Source: JAKFFN01 sp036675025 (GTDB taxonomy: Bacteria > Sumerlaeota > Sumerlaeia > Sumerlaeales > Sumerlaeaceae). From it: a stretch of DNA of 16,802 nt. A program made the translations under genes and the position numbers. This document shows, in pieces, positions 7,737 through 15,048 of this stretch. The stretch covers positions 1 to 16,802 of the forward strand of contig JAKFFN010000003.1 of NCBI GenBank assembly GCA_036675025.1, in the 5' to 3' direction. A model generated the notes under the pieces. That model was given only the letters and a program-made list of their open reading frames with translations, searched no databases and was not told where the DNA came from. The stretch's first letter is position 1. Every line of letters begins with the position of its first letter.

Positions 7737-9173
7737 CTAGTAGCGGTAATGCTCGGTCTTGAACGGACCTTCTGCCTTTACGCCGATGTACTCTGCCTGC
7801 TGCGGGGTTAGCTTTGTGAGCTTTACGCCGAGCTGGTCGAGGTGGAGGCGTGCGACTTTTTCGTCGAGTTCCTTCGGCAGCACGTACACTTTGCCGCGCT
7901 CGTATTTGCCGCTGTTGCGCTCTACCCACAGTTCGATCTGGGCGAGGGTCTGGTTGGTGAAGCTGTTGCTCATTACGAAGCTGGGGTGACCGGTGGCGCA
8001 GCCCAGGTTTACCAGGCGGCCGCGGGCGAGGATGGTGATGCGCTTGCCGTTAGGCCATTCAATCTGGTCGACCTGCGGCTTGATCTCGTAGGTCTTGAGA
8101 TTGGGGTCGTTGAACAGTGCATTCACCTGGATCTCGCTGTCGAAGTGGCCGATGTTGCAGACGATGGCCTGGTGCTTCATGCGGGACATATGCTCCTTGG
8201 TGATAACGTCGAAGTTGCCGGTGCAGGTGACAAAGATGTCGCCATACTCGCAGGCGTCGTCCATCGTGACAACCTGGTAGCCTTCCATGGCAGCCTGCAG
8301 GGCGCAGATCGGGTCGATCTCAGTGATGTAGACCGTGGCGCCGAGACCGCGGAAGCTCTGGGCAGTACCTTTGCCTACGTCGCCATAGCCGCAGACAACA
8401 ACCTTCTTGCCGGCGATCATTACGTCGGTGGCGCGCTTCACAGCGTCTACCGAACTCTCGCGGCAGCCGTAGAGGTTATCGAACTTTGACTTGGTGCAGC
8501 TGTCGTTTACGTTGATGGCGGGGAAAGGCAGCTTGCCTTCGCGGGCCATTTCATAAAGGCGATGAACGCCGGTCGTGGTCTCTTCGCTCACGCCCTGCAT
8601 CTTATCAGCCATCTTCTGCCAGATGGTGGGGTTCTCATCGAGAGTCTTGTTAAGAAGCGTGTCGATGATCTGGATTTCTTCGTTGGCGGTGCTGATTTCC
8701 GGCTTCTTGCCGGTCTTTGCAAATTCGCGCTCGCGCTCGGCGCCGCGAATGATCAGGAGGGTTGCGTCGCCGCCGTCATCAACGATCAGGTCGGGGCCGC
8801 CTTCATCGTGGCTGAGGGCAAGCTTAGTGTACTCCCAGTATTCTTCCAGGGTCTCGCCCTTGTAGGCGAATACAGGAATACCGCGCTCTGCGATGGCCGC
8901 AGCGGCGTGATCCTGCGTGCTGTAAATGTTGCAGGAAGCCCAGCGCACATCAGCGCCAAGGTCGGCAAGCGTCTCAATAAGAACAGCTGTCTGGATGGTC
9001 ATGTGGAGCGAGCCGGTGATCTTTGCGCCAGCCAGCGGCTTGCTGTCTGCGTATTCCTTGCGCACAGCCATCAGGCCGGGCATTTCGTGTTCAGCAATGG
9101 CGATCTCATCACGGCCGAACTTGGCCAGCGAGATATCTTTCACGATGTAGTCAGCGGTTTGTGTCGCGCTCAT
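7737..9173 (-). CDS. ahcY: Adenosylhomocysteinase (SAH hydrolase)
   Basis: This enzyme hydrolyses S-adenosylhomocysteine to adenosine and homocysteine, relieving product inhibition of methyltransferases in the methionine/SAM cycle. It is 478 residues and cytosolic. Family hallmarks are TGSLHMTIQTA (53-63), DDGGD (132-136), NVNDSCTKSKFDNLYG (221-236, with the catalytic Lys228 and Asp232 equivalents), the NAD-binding GYGDVGKG (262-269) and the C-terminal KTEHYRY reaching into the partner subunit. It carries the roughly 40-residue insertion (about 150-190) found in many bacterial and plant enzymes and absent from the 432-residue human enzyme. Cys226 replaces the Val of the human motif. AAAGGA lies about 8 bases before the ATG. 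The start overlaps the stop of the upstream ArsR-methyltransferase gene (ATGA), implying translational coupling and co-regulation. Confidence 0.97.
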   Translation of the reverse strand: MSATQTADYIVKDISLAKFGRDEIAIAEHEMPGLMAVRKEYADSKPLAGAKITGSLHMTIQTAVLIETLADLGADVRWASCNIYSTQDHAAAAIAERGIPVFAYKGETLEEYWEYTKLALSHDEGGPDLIVDDGGDATLLIIRGAEREREFAKTGKKPEISTANEEIQIIDTLLNKTLDENPTIWQKMADKMQGVSEETTTGVHRLYEMAREGKLPFPAINVNDSCTKSKFDNLYGCRESSVDAVKRATDVMIAGKKVVVCGYGDVGKGTAQSFRGLGATVYITEIDPICALQAAMEGYQVVTMDDACEYGDIFVTCTGNFDVITKEHMSRMKHQAIVCNIGHFDSEIQVNALFNDPNLKTYEIKPQVDQIEWPNGKRITILARGRLVNLGCATGHPSFVMSNSFTNQTLAQIELWVERNSGKYERGKVYVLPKELDEKVARLHLDQLGVKLTKLTPQQAEYIGVKAEGPFKTEHYRY

Positions 9174-10195
9174 ACGTGGTTTCCTTTCGTTTGTTGCTTC
9201 GTTTTTTTGTTTGGTAAACTTGTGGTGTTGCCGGGGCGCTTGGCGGTTACGGCGTAGAGCCGGGGTAGCGGTGCCAGCTCATGATCGGGCAGATTCGGCT
9301 GACCGATGAAATGCTGGCGGATTTCCACAAAGCCCGCTTCTGCAAGCACTGCGTGCAGATCTACACAATCAATGCCCGGGCGTTCATCAGCCATGCGAGC
9401 CTGGAAGGCCGCGTTGTTATGCAGGTAAAAATCGACCAAAAGAATTTGGCCGCCGGGGCGCGTGACGCGGTGCAGCTCGGCTATTGCATCATCCAGATTG
9501 ATGAGATGGTGCAGCATGAGAATGAGCAGTGCGAGATCGACTTCTGAATTGCGCAGCGGCAGCGCTTCAAGACGCCCTTCGTGAAACTCGACTTTGAGAT
9601 TGGGATTGTTTTCTACTACCCGCTGCTCCGCCAGCTTCAGCATGGGTGCGCTGCTATCCACCGCAATCACCCGCTGGAAATGCCGCGCAAGATGCGGCAG
9701 CAGGTAGCCGGTGCCAGTGCCAAGGTCAGCTACTGTCCACTCTGTGGGAAGCAGGGTGAGAAATGCCTCCAGGTGAAACGATGTGCCGAAACAGGATTCG
9801 CGCAAGGCATCCCACTGAAGGCCGATCTGGTTGAAGAACTGCCCGTGCTCGGCGGCGCGCAACGCGAGGACCCGGTCCAGGCGCTCGCGGTCGGCCGCCG
9901 GCAGTTCGTCGGCCGGCAGCATCTCCGCAAAGGTTTGGCGCAGCCGACCCTGGCCGTTGGCAAGATCGGCGTTAAGCGTGGCGCGGTAATAGGTGGTGGG
10001 CCCGCTGGCACGGTCGAGAAGGAGATTTTCAGCGCGCAGCGCCTTGATGTGGCGGCTGACGCTCGACTGCGGCAGCTCAAGAATGCGCACGAGCTCGCCC
10101 ACGCTAAGCTCCTGGGCGTGCAGAAGATGCAGCAGCCGCAGCCGAACTGGGTCGGCTACGGCGCGCAAGAGTGAGCTGGCAGAAACGTGGTCCAT
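9170..10195 (-). CDS. ArsR-family regulator fused to a SAM-dependent methyltransferase domain (probable SAH/SAM-responsive regulator of ahcY)
   Basis: 341 residues. Residues 1-75 are an ArsR/SmtB winged helix (DPVRLRLLHLLH; recognition helix LPQSSVSRHIKALRAENLL at 41-59; wing TTYYRA). No ArsR-type metal cysteine motif is visible. Residues about 150-290 are a class I methyltransferase: motif I VADLGTGTGYL (155-165), Asp180 ending the second strand (VIAVD) and LALLILMLHH (221-230). The gene overlaps ahcY by 4 bases. ArsR regulators of this kind next to ahcY or met genes, including the SahR group, sense SAH and control methionine-cycle genes. By analogy, the methyltransferase fold probably binds SAM or SAH as a sensor, and real methyl transfer is unproven. 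The start is ATG 10195 with AAGGA 4-5 bases upstream. That site lies inside the stem-loop at 10197-10232. The lysine/glutamine-rich tail (about 320-341) is probably disordered. Confidence 0.88.
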   Translation of the reverse strand: MDHVSASSLLRAVADPVRLRLLHLLHAQELSVGELVRILELPQSSVSRHIKALRAENLLLDRASGPTTYYRATLNADLANGQGRLRQTFAEMLPADELPAADRERLDRVLALRAAEHGQFFNQIGLQWDALRESCFGTSFHLEAFLTLLPTEWTVADLGTGTGYLLPHLARHFQRVIAVDSSAPMLKLAEQRVVENNPNLKVEFHEGRLEALPLRNSEVDLALLILMLHHLINLDDAIAELHRVTRPGGQILLVDFYLHNNAAFQARMADERPGIDCVDLHAVLAEAGFVEIRQHFIGQPNLPDHELAPLPRLYAVTAKRPGNTTSLPNKKTKQQTKGNHV

Positions 10196-10196
10196 T

Positions 10197-10232
10197 AAAT
10201 CCTTATATCCAGATCAATGGATAAAGGACTTT
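10197..10232 (-). promoter_or_regulatory. Inverted repeat filling the gap before the ArsR-methyltransferase gene: operator or RBS-masking hairpin
   Basis: In the minus-strand RNA, AAAGUCCUUUAUCCA (10232-10218) pairs with UGGAUAUAAGGAUUU (10211-10197) across a six-base loop. This gives 14 base pairs with one single-base bulge on each side. The right arm contains the AAGGA ribosome binding site of the gene starting at 10195. As DNA it is an imperfect palindrome with the core ATCCA-N6-TGGAT (10207-10222), which suits a dimeric ArsR regulator. It occupies 36 of the 39 bases between the sulfatase stop and the regulator start. No U-tract follows, so it is not an intrinsic terminator. Confidence 0.55.
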
Positions 10233-10234
10233 AT

Positions 10235-11719
10235 TCAGTTACGTTTGCGCCGCTTTTTCGATTTCTGCTCTTCTTCTTTGTGGTCGAGGGCGCCGGTGTA
10301 GGTGAGGTCCAGGGTGGACTTGATCTCGCTGCCCAGCCGCTCTACCGCGCCCGGCTCAAGCAGCGGATCTTTTGTTTCTTTGCGCCACTTCATGAGTTCC
10401 GCCTTAAGCGTTTTCTCAATCTCGGCATATTCCGGCTGGCCCGCCAGGTTCACGAAATTCTCCGGGTCCTTTTCCAGGTCGAAAAGCTCATATTCCGGCG
10501 GATTCATGTAACGCTCCACAGCGGCCCGGGCGCGGCTGGTGCCAAGATCTGTGTTCTTGATAGCATTGCGCTCGTCAAGTCCCTCGATGCCGGGCGTAGG
10601 ATTTGGCACTGCCCCCTGGAGGTAATGGATAAGTTGGAACTTTTTGCTGCGAACGGTGCGGTTCGGGTGATAGTCGGCTGGCAGGTGCGCCGTGAATTCT
10701 CCAAACATAAACTCGCGCACATTTGCGTCGGGATTCTCTACCACCGGCCGCAGTGACGTGCCAGCCAGGGTACCATCGTATTTGACCCCCGCGGCATCAA
10801 GCATGGTCGGCAGAATGTCTACTGTGCTGACAAGCGCAGTGCTTGCCGAGCCCGCCTTCGCTACCTTTGGCCACTTTACAATAAAGGGGATACGCAGACC
10901 GGGGTTATAACTCGTAACTTTGGCCCGGCCAAACGGCGCGCCGTGATCGCCAATGACGATGATCATTGTGTTATCGAAACGGCCGGCCTTCTTCAGCGCG
11001 TCAATCGTGCTGCCCACGCAGTCGTCCATCCGCATGATGCAGTTATAATAGCCGGCCACATCATCCAGCAGACCGGGCACGTCTTCGAGGCCCTTCATGA
11101 AAGGGAGAAGCTCGACTTCACCGGAAGTAAGGGGATCAGCAGGATATCCCTCGACCTGCTCCAGCAAAGGCCGGTGCGGATCATGCAGGCCAGTGTGAAG
11201 GAAGAATGGCTCATTGCCGGCTTCGGTCAGGAACCTGGCTACCTGCTCACCGATAAGGTCCGGGTCACGGTTCTTCACGCCGTTTACATCCCAGCGGAAT
11301 TTGTAGGGGAAAGAGGACTCCGGCTTGATATGGTGCTTGCCCACCAGGCCGGTGAAGTAGCCGGCTTCGTTGAGCAGAGACGGTATGCTGGGGAAGTCGC
11401 CTGACATGCTGAAACCCCGGTGCGCGAGGCCGATCTGCCCGTTCTGATGAGGATAGAGCCCTGTCATGATGGCGCTGCGCGATGGGCTGCAGCTGGCCTG
11501 CGCCACCCACGCATTATCGAAACGCACGCCGTCAGCGGCGATTTTATCCATGTGCGGCGTTCTCACGAAAGGGTCGCCGTAACAGCCGAGGTACGCGCCG
11601 AGGTCATCACCCGAAATCAGGAGTATATCAGGTGCAGTAGTTTCGCGCGCGGCCGCAGTAGAAACTGCTGCAGCCAGAAGCGCCGCAATGAGGCCGGATT
11701 TTATTAGCTGTAGAGACAT
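10235..11719 (-). CDS. Exported type I sulfatase, N-sulfoglucosamine sulfohydrolase (sulfamidase)-like, copy B
   Basis: 494 residues with an N-terminal signal peptide (basic SLQLIKSG, hydrophobic core, likely cut near Ala24), so it is exported, probably to the periplasm. Type I sulfatase marks are the metal site GDDLG (37-41), the maturation motif CSPSR (77-81, Cys77 to become formylglycine) followed by AIMTGLYPHQNG, GKHH (127-130), GLHDPHRP (177-184) and GDHG (257-260). The spacing and the phrases CSPSR...TG.YPHQNG...GL and DPHR resemble human SGSH, suggesting a sulfamidase-like subfamily; the actual substrate is a guess. The C-terminus is unusually basic (KSKKRRKRN). A neighbouring paralogue lies 71 bases upstream on the same strand. 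AAAGGA is about 10 bases before the ATG. No formylglycine-generating enzyme or anSME is in the window. Confidence 0.92.
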   Translation of the reverse strand: MSLQLIKSGLIAALLAAAVSTAAARETTAPDILLISGDDLGAYLGCYGDPFVRTPHMDKIAADGVRFDNAWVAQASCSPSRSAIMTGLYPHQNGQIGLAHRGFSMSGDFPSIPSLLNEAGYFTGLVGKHHIKPESSFPYKFRWDVNGVKNRDPDLIGEQVARFLTEAGNEPFFLHTGLHDPHRPLLEQVEGYPADPLTSGEVELLPFMKGLEDVPGLLDDVAGYYNCIMRMDDCVGSTIDALKKAGRFDNTMIIVIGDHGAPFGRAKVTSYNPGLRIPFIVKWPKVAKAGSASTALVSTVDILPTMLDAAGVKYDGTLAGTSLRPVVENPDANVREFMFGEFTAHLPADYHPNRTVRSKKFQLIHYLQGAVPNPTPGIEGLDERNAIKNTDLGTSRARAAVERYMNPPEYELFDLEKDPENFVNLAGQPEYAEIEKTLKAELMKWRKETKDPLLEPGAVERLGSEIKSTLDLTYTGALDHKEEEQKSKKRRKRN

Positions 11720-11790
11720 TTGAGAGTTATCCTTTGTGGGGAACGAGTCTGGTGCTTACGGTACATGGTGGCACGGTATTACTAAAGATA

Positions 11791-13266
11791 TTACTTCGCC
11801 TCAGGCGGCAGCTTGCCTCGCGTGATAAGATGATGCCGGTACTTGGGTTGCTTCATGGCTGCCTTATGCAATTGTTTCGAGTGCTCTTCCTGCTGCTGCA
11901 ATACGCCAGGTTCATGGACGCGATCTCCGGTGCGCTTTTGCCACTGGGCAATCTGCTGTTTCAACTGCTCAAGTGTCTCCGCATGCTCCGGATCATCAGC
12001 CAGGTTGACGAAGCTGTGGGGATCATTCTGCAGATCGTACAGTTCATACTCGGGCGGATGAGCAAAACGCTGGAAGAGCGCCTTTGCCTGGCTGCTGCCC
12101 TGGTCGTGCTTCATCACGGCGTCCCACGCGGCACACTCATAACTGCCATCTTCCGGGTTCGGGCGCGGGCTCAGCAGGTTATGGATGAGCTGGTAGCGCT
12201 GGCTGCGCACGGTGCGTCGCGGGAAGAAATCATACGGTATGTGCGCCGTGTGTTCGCCAAACATATAATCGCGGTGTGGGTGCTCAGGATTCTTCACTAC
12301 CTTTCGCAGCGACAGCCCAGGCAGTTCGGGGCGTTCGGGTAACCCGGCGGCATCGAGGAAAGTCGGGAGAATATCAATAGTGCTTACCAGGGCTTTGCTA
12401 TGAGTTCCGGCCTTTGAAACACCCGGCCATTTCACAAGAAACGGAATCTGATAGCCGGAATTATAGCCGCTGGTTTTTCCGCGGGTGAACGGGGCGCCGT
12501 GATCACCGATGAGAATGATGAGAGTATTATCGAGCCGACCTGCTTTCCGCAGTACATCCAGCACCATGCCTATACCGGCATCTGCGCGCATGATGTTATT
12601 ATAATACCCGGCTACATCTTCTCGCACGGCAGTGGTGTTTACGTCACCCAGGAAAGGCAGCGGTTTTATTTCAGACGCGGTCAGCGGCTTTTCTGGCAGC
12701 CCATTTACCTGCCTGACGAATGGGCGGTGGGGATCAACAAATGAGACGTTGAGAAAATAGGGATTGTCGCCGGTCTGCTTGAGAAACTTCTTCACGTGCT
12801 CCGCATAGGCGGCTGGGTTTTTCGCCTGCAGCTTTTTGCCGGGCTGTACGTCATAATCAAAGGGCGGACCCGGGGCTACGTGCACCTTCCCTACCACGCC
12901 TGTATGGTACCCGGCCTGTTTCAACAGTGCTGGAATAGTTGGATAGGGTTTATCCATCTTGTAGCCAAGGTGAGCCAGACCGACCAGGCCGTTCTGGTGC
13001 GGGTAGAGACCCGTCATGATAGAGCCGCGCGACGGACTGCAGCCGGGCTGAGTAACCCAGGCATTTTCAAACTGGATGCCCTGATCTGCAAGCTTATCGA
13101 TATTCGGCGTGCGCACGTAAGGATGGCCGTAAGTGCCTACCTGGATTCCGAGATCGTCGAGCGTGATAAGTAGAATGTCGGGTGCCGTGGTCTCCTGCGC
13201 ACCGGCAATGGCTGTTGCCGATAGAGCCGCGGCAAAAATCAACTTATGGATGATGCTGGATAACAT
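11791..13266 (-). CDS. Exported type I sulfatase, sulfamidase-like, copy A
   Basis: 491 residues, the same length and domain plan as the downstream copy B. Signal peptide is about 1-23 (LIFAAALSATAIAGA). Metal-site LDDLG is at 36-40, CSPSR at 76-80 with Cys76 as the formylglycine precursor, then IMTGLYPHQNGLVGLAHLGY, VGKVHV (125-130), VDPHRP (177-182) and GDHGAPF (254-260). All catalytic features look intact. The two proteins share long blocks (for example TGLYPHQNG and YYN.IMR.D) and evidently arose by tandem duplication, but they differ enough to act on different sulfated sugars. It is the first gene of the minus-strand run, with AAGAGG just upstream of the ATG, and diverges from the globin gene across a 226-base gap. 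Inference: desulfation of host or algal polysaccharide. Confidence 0.92.
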   Translation of the reverse strand: MLSSIIHKLIFAAALSATAIAGAQETTAPDILLITLDDLGIQVGTYGHPYVRTPNIDKLADQGIQFENAWVTQPGCSPSRGSIMTGLYPHQNGLVGLAHLGYKMDKPYPTIPALLKQAGYHTGVVGKVHVAPGPPFDYDVQPGKKLQAKNPAAYAEHVKKFLKQTGDNPYFLNVSFVDPHRPFVRQVNGLPEKPLTASEIKPLPFLGDVNTTAVREDVAGYYNNIMRADAGIGMVLDVLRKAGRLDNTLIILIGDHGAPFTRGKTSGYNSGYQIPFLVKWPGVSKAGTHSKALVSTIDILPTFLDAAGLPERPELPGLSLRKVVKNPEHPHRDYMFGEHTAHIPYDFFPRRTVRSQRYQLIHNLLSPRPNPEDGSYECAAWDAVMKHDQGSSQAKALFQRFAHPPEYELYDLQNDPHSFVNLADDPEHAETLEQLKQQIAQWQKRTGDRVHEPGVLQQQEEHSKQLHKAAMKQPKYRHHLITRGKLPPEAK

Positions 13267-13387
13267 AAAGCCTCTTTTGTCGGCTGCAGGTGTCGTGCGT
13301 GCAGGAATTAGTCGGGGCGGCGTTGCCGCGTGTCAAGTGAATGCTGTCAGGGCGGAATCAGGACGCCTCCGCAGACATCGCGATAAG

Positions 13388-13430
13388 CGGATACATTTAT
13401 CCGAATTAAACCACAGAGTGTGTTTACTAT
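13388..13430 (+). promoter_or_regulatory. Candidate operator and promoter upstream of the truncated haemoglobin gene
   Basis: A perfect inverted repeat, CGGATA-CATT-TATCCG, lies at 13388-13403. Downstream, TACTAT (13425-13430) matches a -10 box at four of six positions, and no good -35 is seen. If transcription starts near 13437, the palindrome is centred at about -41.5, the position of class II activators such as CRP/FNR-family proteins. The half-site geometry (5-N4-5) also resembles FNR/DNR boxes, although the bases differ from TTGAT-N4-ATCAA. The start site is assumed, so this is suggestive only. Confidence 0.4.
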
Positions 13431-13480
13431 GCCACCAGGTGAGGCAGAAAATGCCTACGATAGATCACTAATAATTAACC

Positions 13481-13484
13481 GGAG
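13481..13484 (+). promoter_or_regulatory. Ribosome binding site that sets the globin start
   Basis: GGAG at 13481-13484 lies 8 bases before ATG 13493. An in-frame GTG at 13484 overlaps this motif and would have no room for a binding site, so the ATG is preferred. A small inverted repeat (AGGCA-gaaaa-TGCCT, 13442-13456) lies further upstream in the leader. Confidence 0.65.
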
Positions 13485-13492
13485 TGGACGCT

Positions 13493-13891
13493 ATGTCATC
13501 GCTGTATGAACGCCTGGGGGGCCAGGAAGGCCTCGATAAAGCCGTGGATATTTTTTACCGCAAGGTTTTGATGGACGACCGCATCAGCCAGTTTTTTGAA
13601 GACACTGACATGGACGTGCAGGCGGCCAAGCAGAAGGCTTTTCTCACGATGGTAACCGGCGGACCAAACAACTACACCGGCAAGAACATGCGCGATGGCC
13701 ACACCGATATGGTGAAGCGCGGCCTGAACGACAGCCACGTGGATGCCGTGGTGGAGCTCCTTGTTGAGACGCTTCGCGAAGTGGGTGCTCCTGAAGCGGA
13801 TATCCAGACCGTGGTGAGCGTATGTGAAGGCGCCCGCAACGACGTATTGAACCGCGACGCTGCCCCGGCCCAGGCTCCGGCTGCGTCCTGA
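13493..13891 (+). CDS. Truncated haemoglobin, group I (TrHbN-like)
   Basis: 132 residues from ATG 13493, the normal size for a 2-on-2 globin, plus a short Ala/Pro tail. Motifs are LYERLGGQEGLDKAVDIFYRKV, with Tyr22 at the B10 position that binds the distal ligand, and YTGKNMRDGH, with the proximal haem ligand His70 (F8). Group I members bind O2 and NO and commonly act as NO dioxygenases, turning NO into nitrate when re-reduced by a partner. The gene lies 16 bases upstream of a flavin/iron-sulfur reductase on the same strand, which fits that need. The soluble protein has no signal peptide. Family assignment is firm; the NO role is inferred from Tyr-B10 and the neighbouring reductase. Confidence 0.95.
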   Translation: MSSLYERLGGQEGLDKAVDIFYRKVLMDDRISQFFEDTDMDVQAAKQKAFLTMVTGGPNNYTGKNMRDGHTDMVKRGLNDSHVDAVVELLVETLREVGAPEADIQTVVSVCEGARNDVLNRDAAPAQAPAAS

Positions 13892-13907
13892 TCGGGACAT
13901 CCTGAAA

Positions 13908-14900
13908 ATGGCTAACATCATCGAGCTTGCCGGCGAAAAATATGCAGTCGGCGAAAATGAAACGGTGCTTGATGCCCTCCTGCGGGAGGGCATCAGCGTG
14001 CCGAACAGTTGCCGCGCCGGCGCATGCCAGTGCTGCATGATGCGGGCAGTGGAAGGCGACGTGCCGGTGAAGGCGCAGGTCGGGCTGAAGCCGTCGCTGA
14101 AGGAGCAGGGATATTTCCTCAGCTGCTCTTGCCAGCCGACCACAGACATGAAACTGGAAGCACCGGGCGAGGGTCTGCACTACGAAACGCAGATCATCGC
14201 GCTGGAAGATGTGGGCGCGGCGGTGATGCGCGTGCACCTGGAAATGCCGATAGATTACACTTACCGGCCGGGCCAGTTTCTGACGCTGTTCAGCCCCGAC
14301 GGCGTTGCGCGCAGCTATTCGCTGGCGAGCCTTCCGGCGGAGGACGTGCTGGAGCTGCACATCCGCCGCATCCCGGGCGGTCGCATGAGCACATACATTT
14401 TTGAGCAGGCGCAGGTGGGCGATACCGTAAAGATCGGAACGCCGGCGGGTGACTGCTTCTACACCGACGGCGACCTGCAGCAGCCGATGCTGCTGGTGGG
14501 CACGGGCACTGGCCTGGCGCCGCTTTGGGGTATCATCCGCGATGCCCTGGGCCGCGGCCACACAGGGCAGATGGTGCTGTTCCACGGCGCGCTGAACCCG
14601 GACGGTCTCTACCACCGCAACGAACTGGCGGCGCTGGCGGGCGAGTTCGCGAACTTTCAATATTGCCCGTGCGTGATGAACGGCGGCGAGGATGACACGA
14701 CTCTCAACGTGGGCGCCATTGATAAGATCGTGTTGTCCACATACCCGAGCCTGAAAGGCTGGCGCGGTTTCCTGTGCGGCAACCCGGACCTGGTGAAGAT
14801 GCTGAAGAAGAAGTTTTTCCTGGCGGGAATGGACATGAAGAGCATCTACGCGGATGCGTTCATCCCAAGCCCGCAGCCGGCAGAGCCGGCGACGGTATAG
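13908..14900 (+). CDS. [2Fe-2S] ferredoxin-FAD/NAD(P)H oxidoreductase, probable haemoglobin reductase
   Basis: 330 residues in three domains. Residues 1-88 are a plant-type [2Fe-2S] ferredoxin with ligands Cys35, Cys40, Cys43 and Cys73 (C-x4-C-x2-C then Cys). Residues about 90-190 are the FAD-binding barrel with PGQFLTLF (121-128) and RSYSLAS (135-141). Residues about 192-325 are the NAD(P) domain with LLVGTGTGLAPL (195-206) and GFLCGNPDLV (287-296). The order matches reductase components of oxygenases and CDP-glucoseen reductase-like proteins. Electrons would pass from NAD(P)H via FAD to the cluster and then to a partner. Here the partner is most likely the truncated haemoglobin encoded 16 bases upstream. 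Extra cysteines Cys42 and Cys75 adjoin the ligand set. ATG 13908 is preceded by only a weak GGGA, suggesting coupling to the globin gene. Confidence 0.93.
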   Translation: MANIIELAGEKYAVGENETVLDALLREGISVPNSCRAGACQCCMMRAVEGDVPVKAQVGLKPSLKEQGYFLSCSCQPTTDMKLEAPGEGLHYETQIIALEDVGAAVMRVHLEMPIDYTYRPGQFLTLFSPDGVARSYSLASLPAEDVLELHIRRIPGGRMSTYIFEQAQVGDTVKIGTPAGDCFYTDGDLQQPMLLVGTGTGLAPLWGIIRDALGRGHTGQMVLFHGALNPDGLYHRNELAALAGEFANFQYCPCVMNGGEDDTTLNVGAIDKIVLSTYPSLKGWRGFLCGNPDLVKMLKKKFFLAGMDMKSIYADAFIPSPQPAEPATV

Positions 14901-14903
14901 ATA

Positions 14904-14921
14904 GCTGTCGTGCAAGACAGC
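14904..14921 (+). terminator. Possible weak hairpin terminator after the reductase gene
   Basis: GCTGTC (14904-14909) and GACAGC (14916-14921) form a six-base-pair stem with a six-base loop, 4 bases past the reductase stop. No T-run follows, so termination would be inefficient or Rho-dependent. Its right arm overlaps the first repeat copy, so it may simply be part of that element. Confidence 0.3.
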
Positions 14922-14979
14922 ATGCGGGTGCCTGTCTCGTAGGGTCGACGTTCCGTCGACCACTATCCCCAGGACGCAC
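14914..14979 (+). repeat. REP-like palindromic repeat, copy 1
   Basis: About 66 bases beginning AAGACAGCATGCGG and containing the hairpin GGTCGACG-TTC-CGTCGACC (14943-14961), with eight-base-pair arms. It recurs in the same orientation at 15166 with a few single-base indels and substitutions. Similarity may extend a little to the left (TGTCG at 14906). Conserved flanks around a short palindrome in a convergent gap are typical of REP or miniature mobile elements. Confidence 0.85.
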
Positions 14980-15031
14980 ACCCGGCAGCGGGCCGTCTCA
15001 CGTTCTCTCTCGAACCGCACCTACTGGGAGC

Positions 15032-15048
15032 GCCGGCGGCCCGCCGGC
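15032..15048. repeat. GC-rich perfect palindromic hairpin
   Basis: GCCGGCGG (15032-15039) and CCGCCGGC (15041-15048) are complementary around a single C. A realistic fold has a six-base-pair stem and a GGCCC loop. No T-run follows on either strand. Its place between the two copies of the other repeat suggests a second REP-like family, but only one copy is present here. Confidence 0.5.

Noticed and set aside
10196..10234. SAH riboswitch upstream of the regulator-ahcY unit
   Set aside because: The gap is 39 bases and forms a single hairpin; the pseudoknotted SAH riboswitch layout is not present.
13484..13486. GTG as the globin start
   Set aside because: It overlaps the only ribosome binding site; ATG 13493 has good spacing and fits the family N-terminus.
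13644..15020. 458-residue minus-strand open frame opposite the globin and reductase genes
   Set aside because: It is rich in His, Arg and Ala with no domain pattern and lies wholly against two genes with clear motifs; it is a GC-driven antisense shadow.
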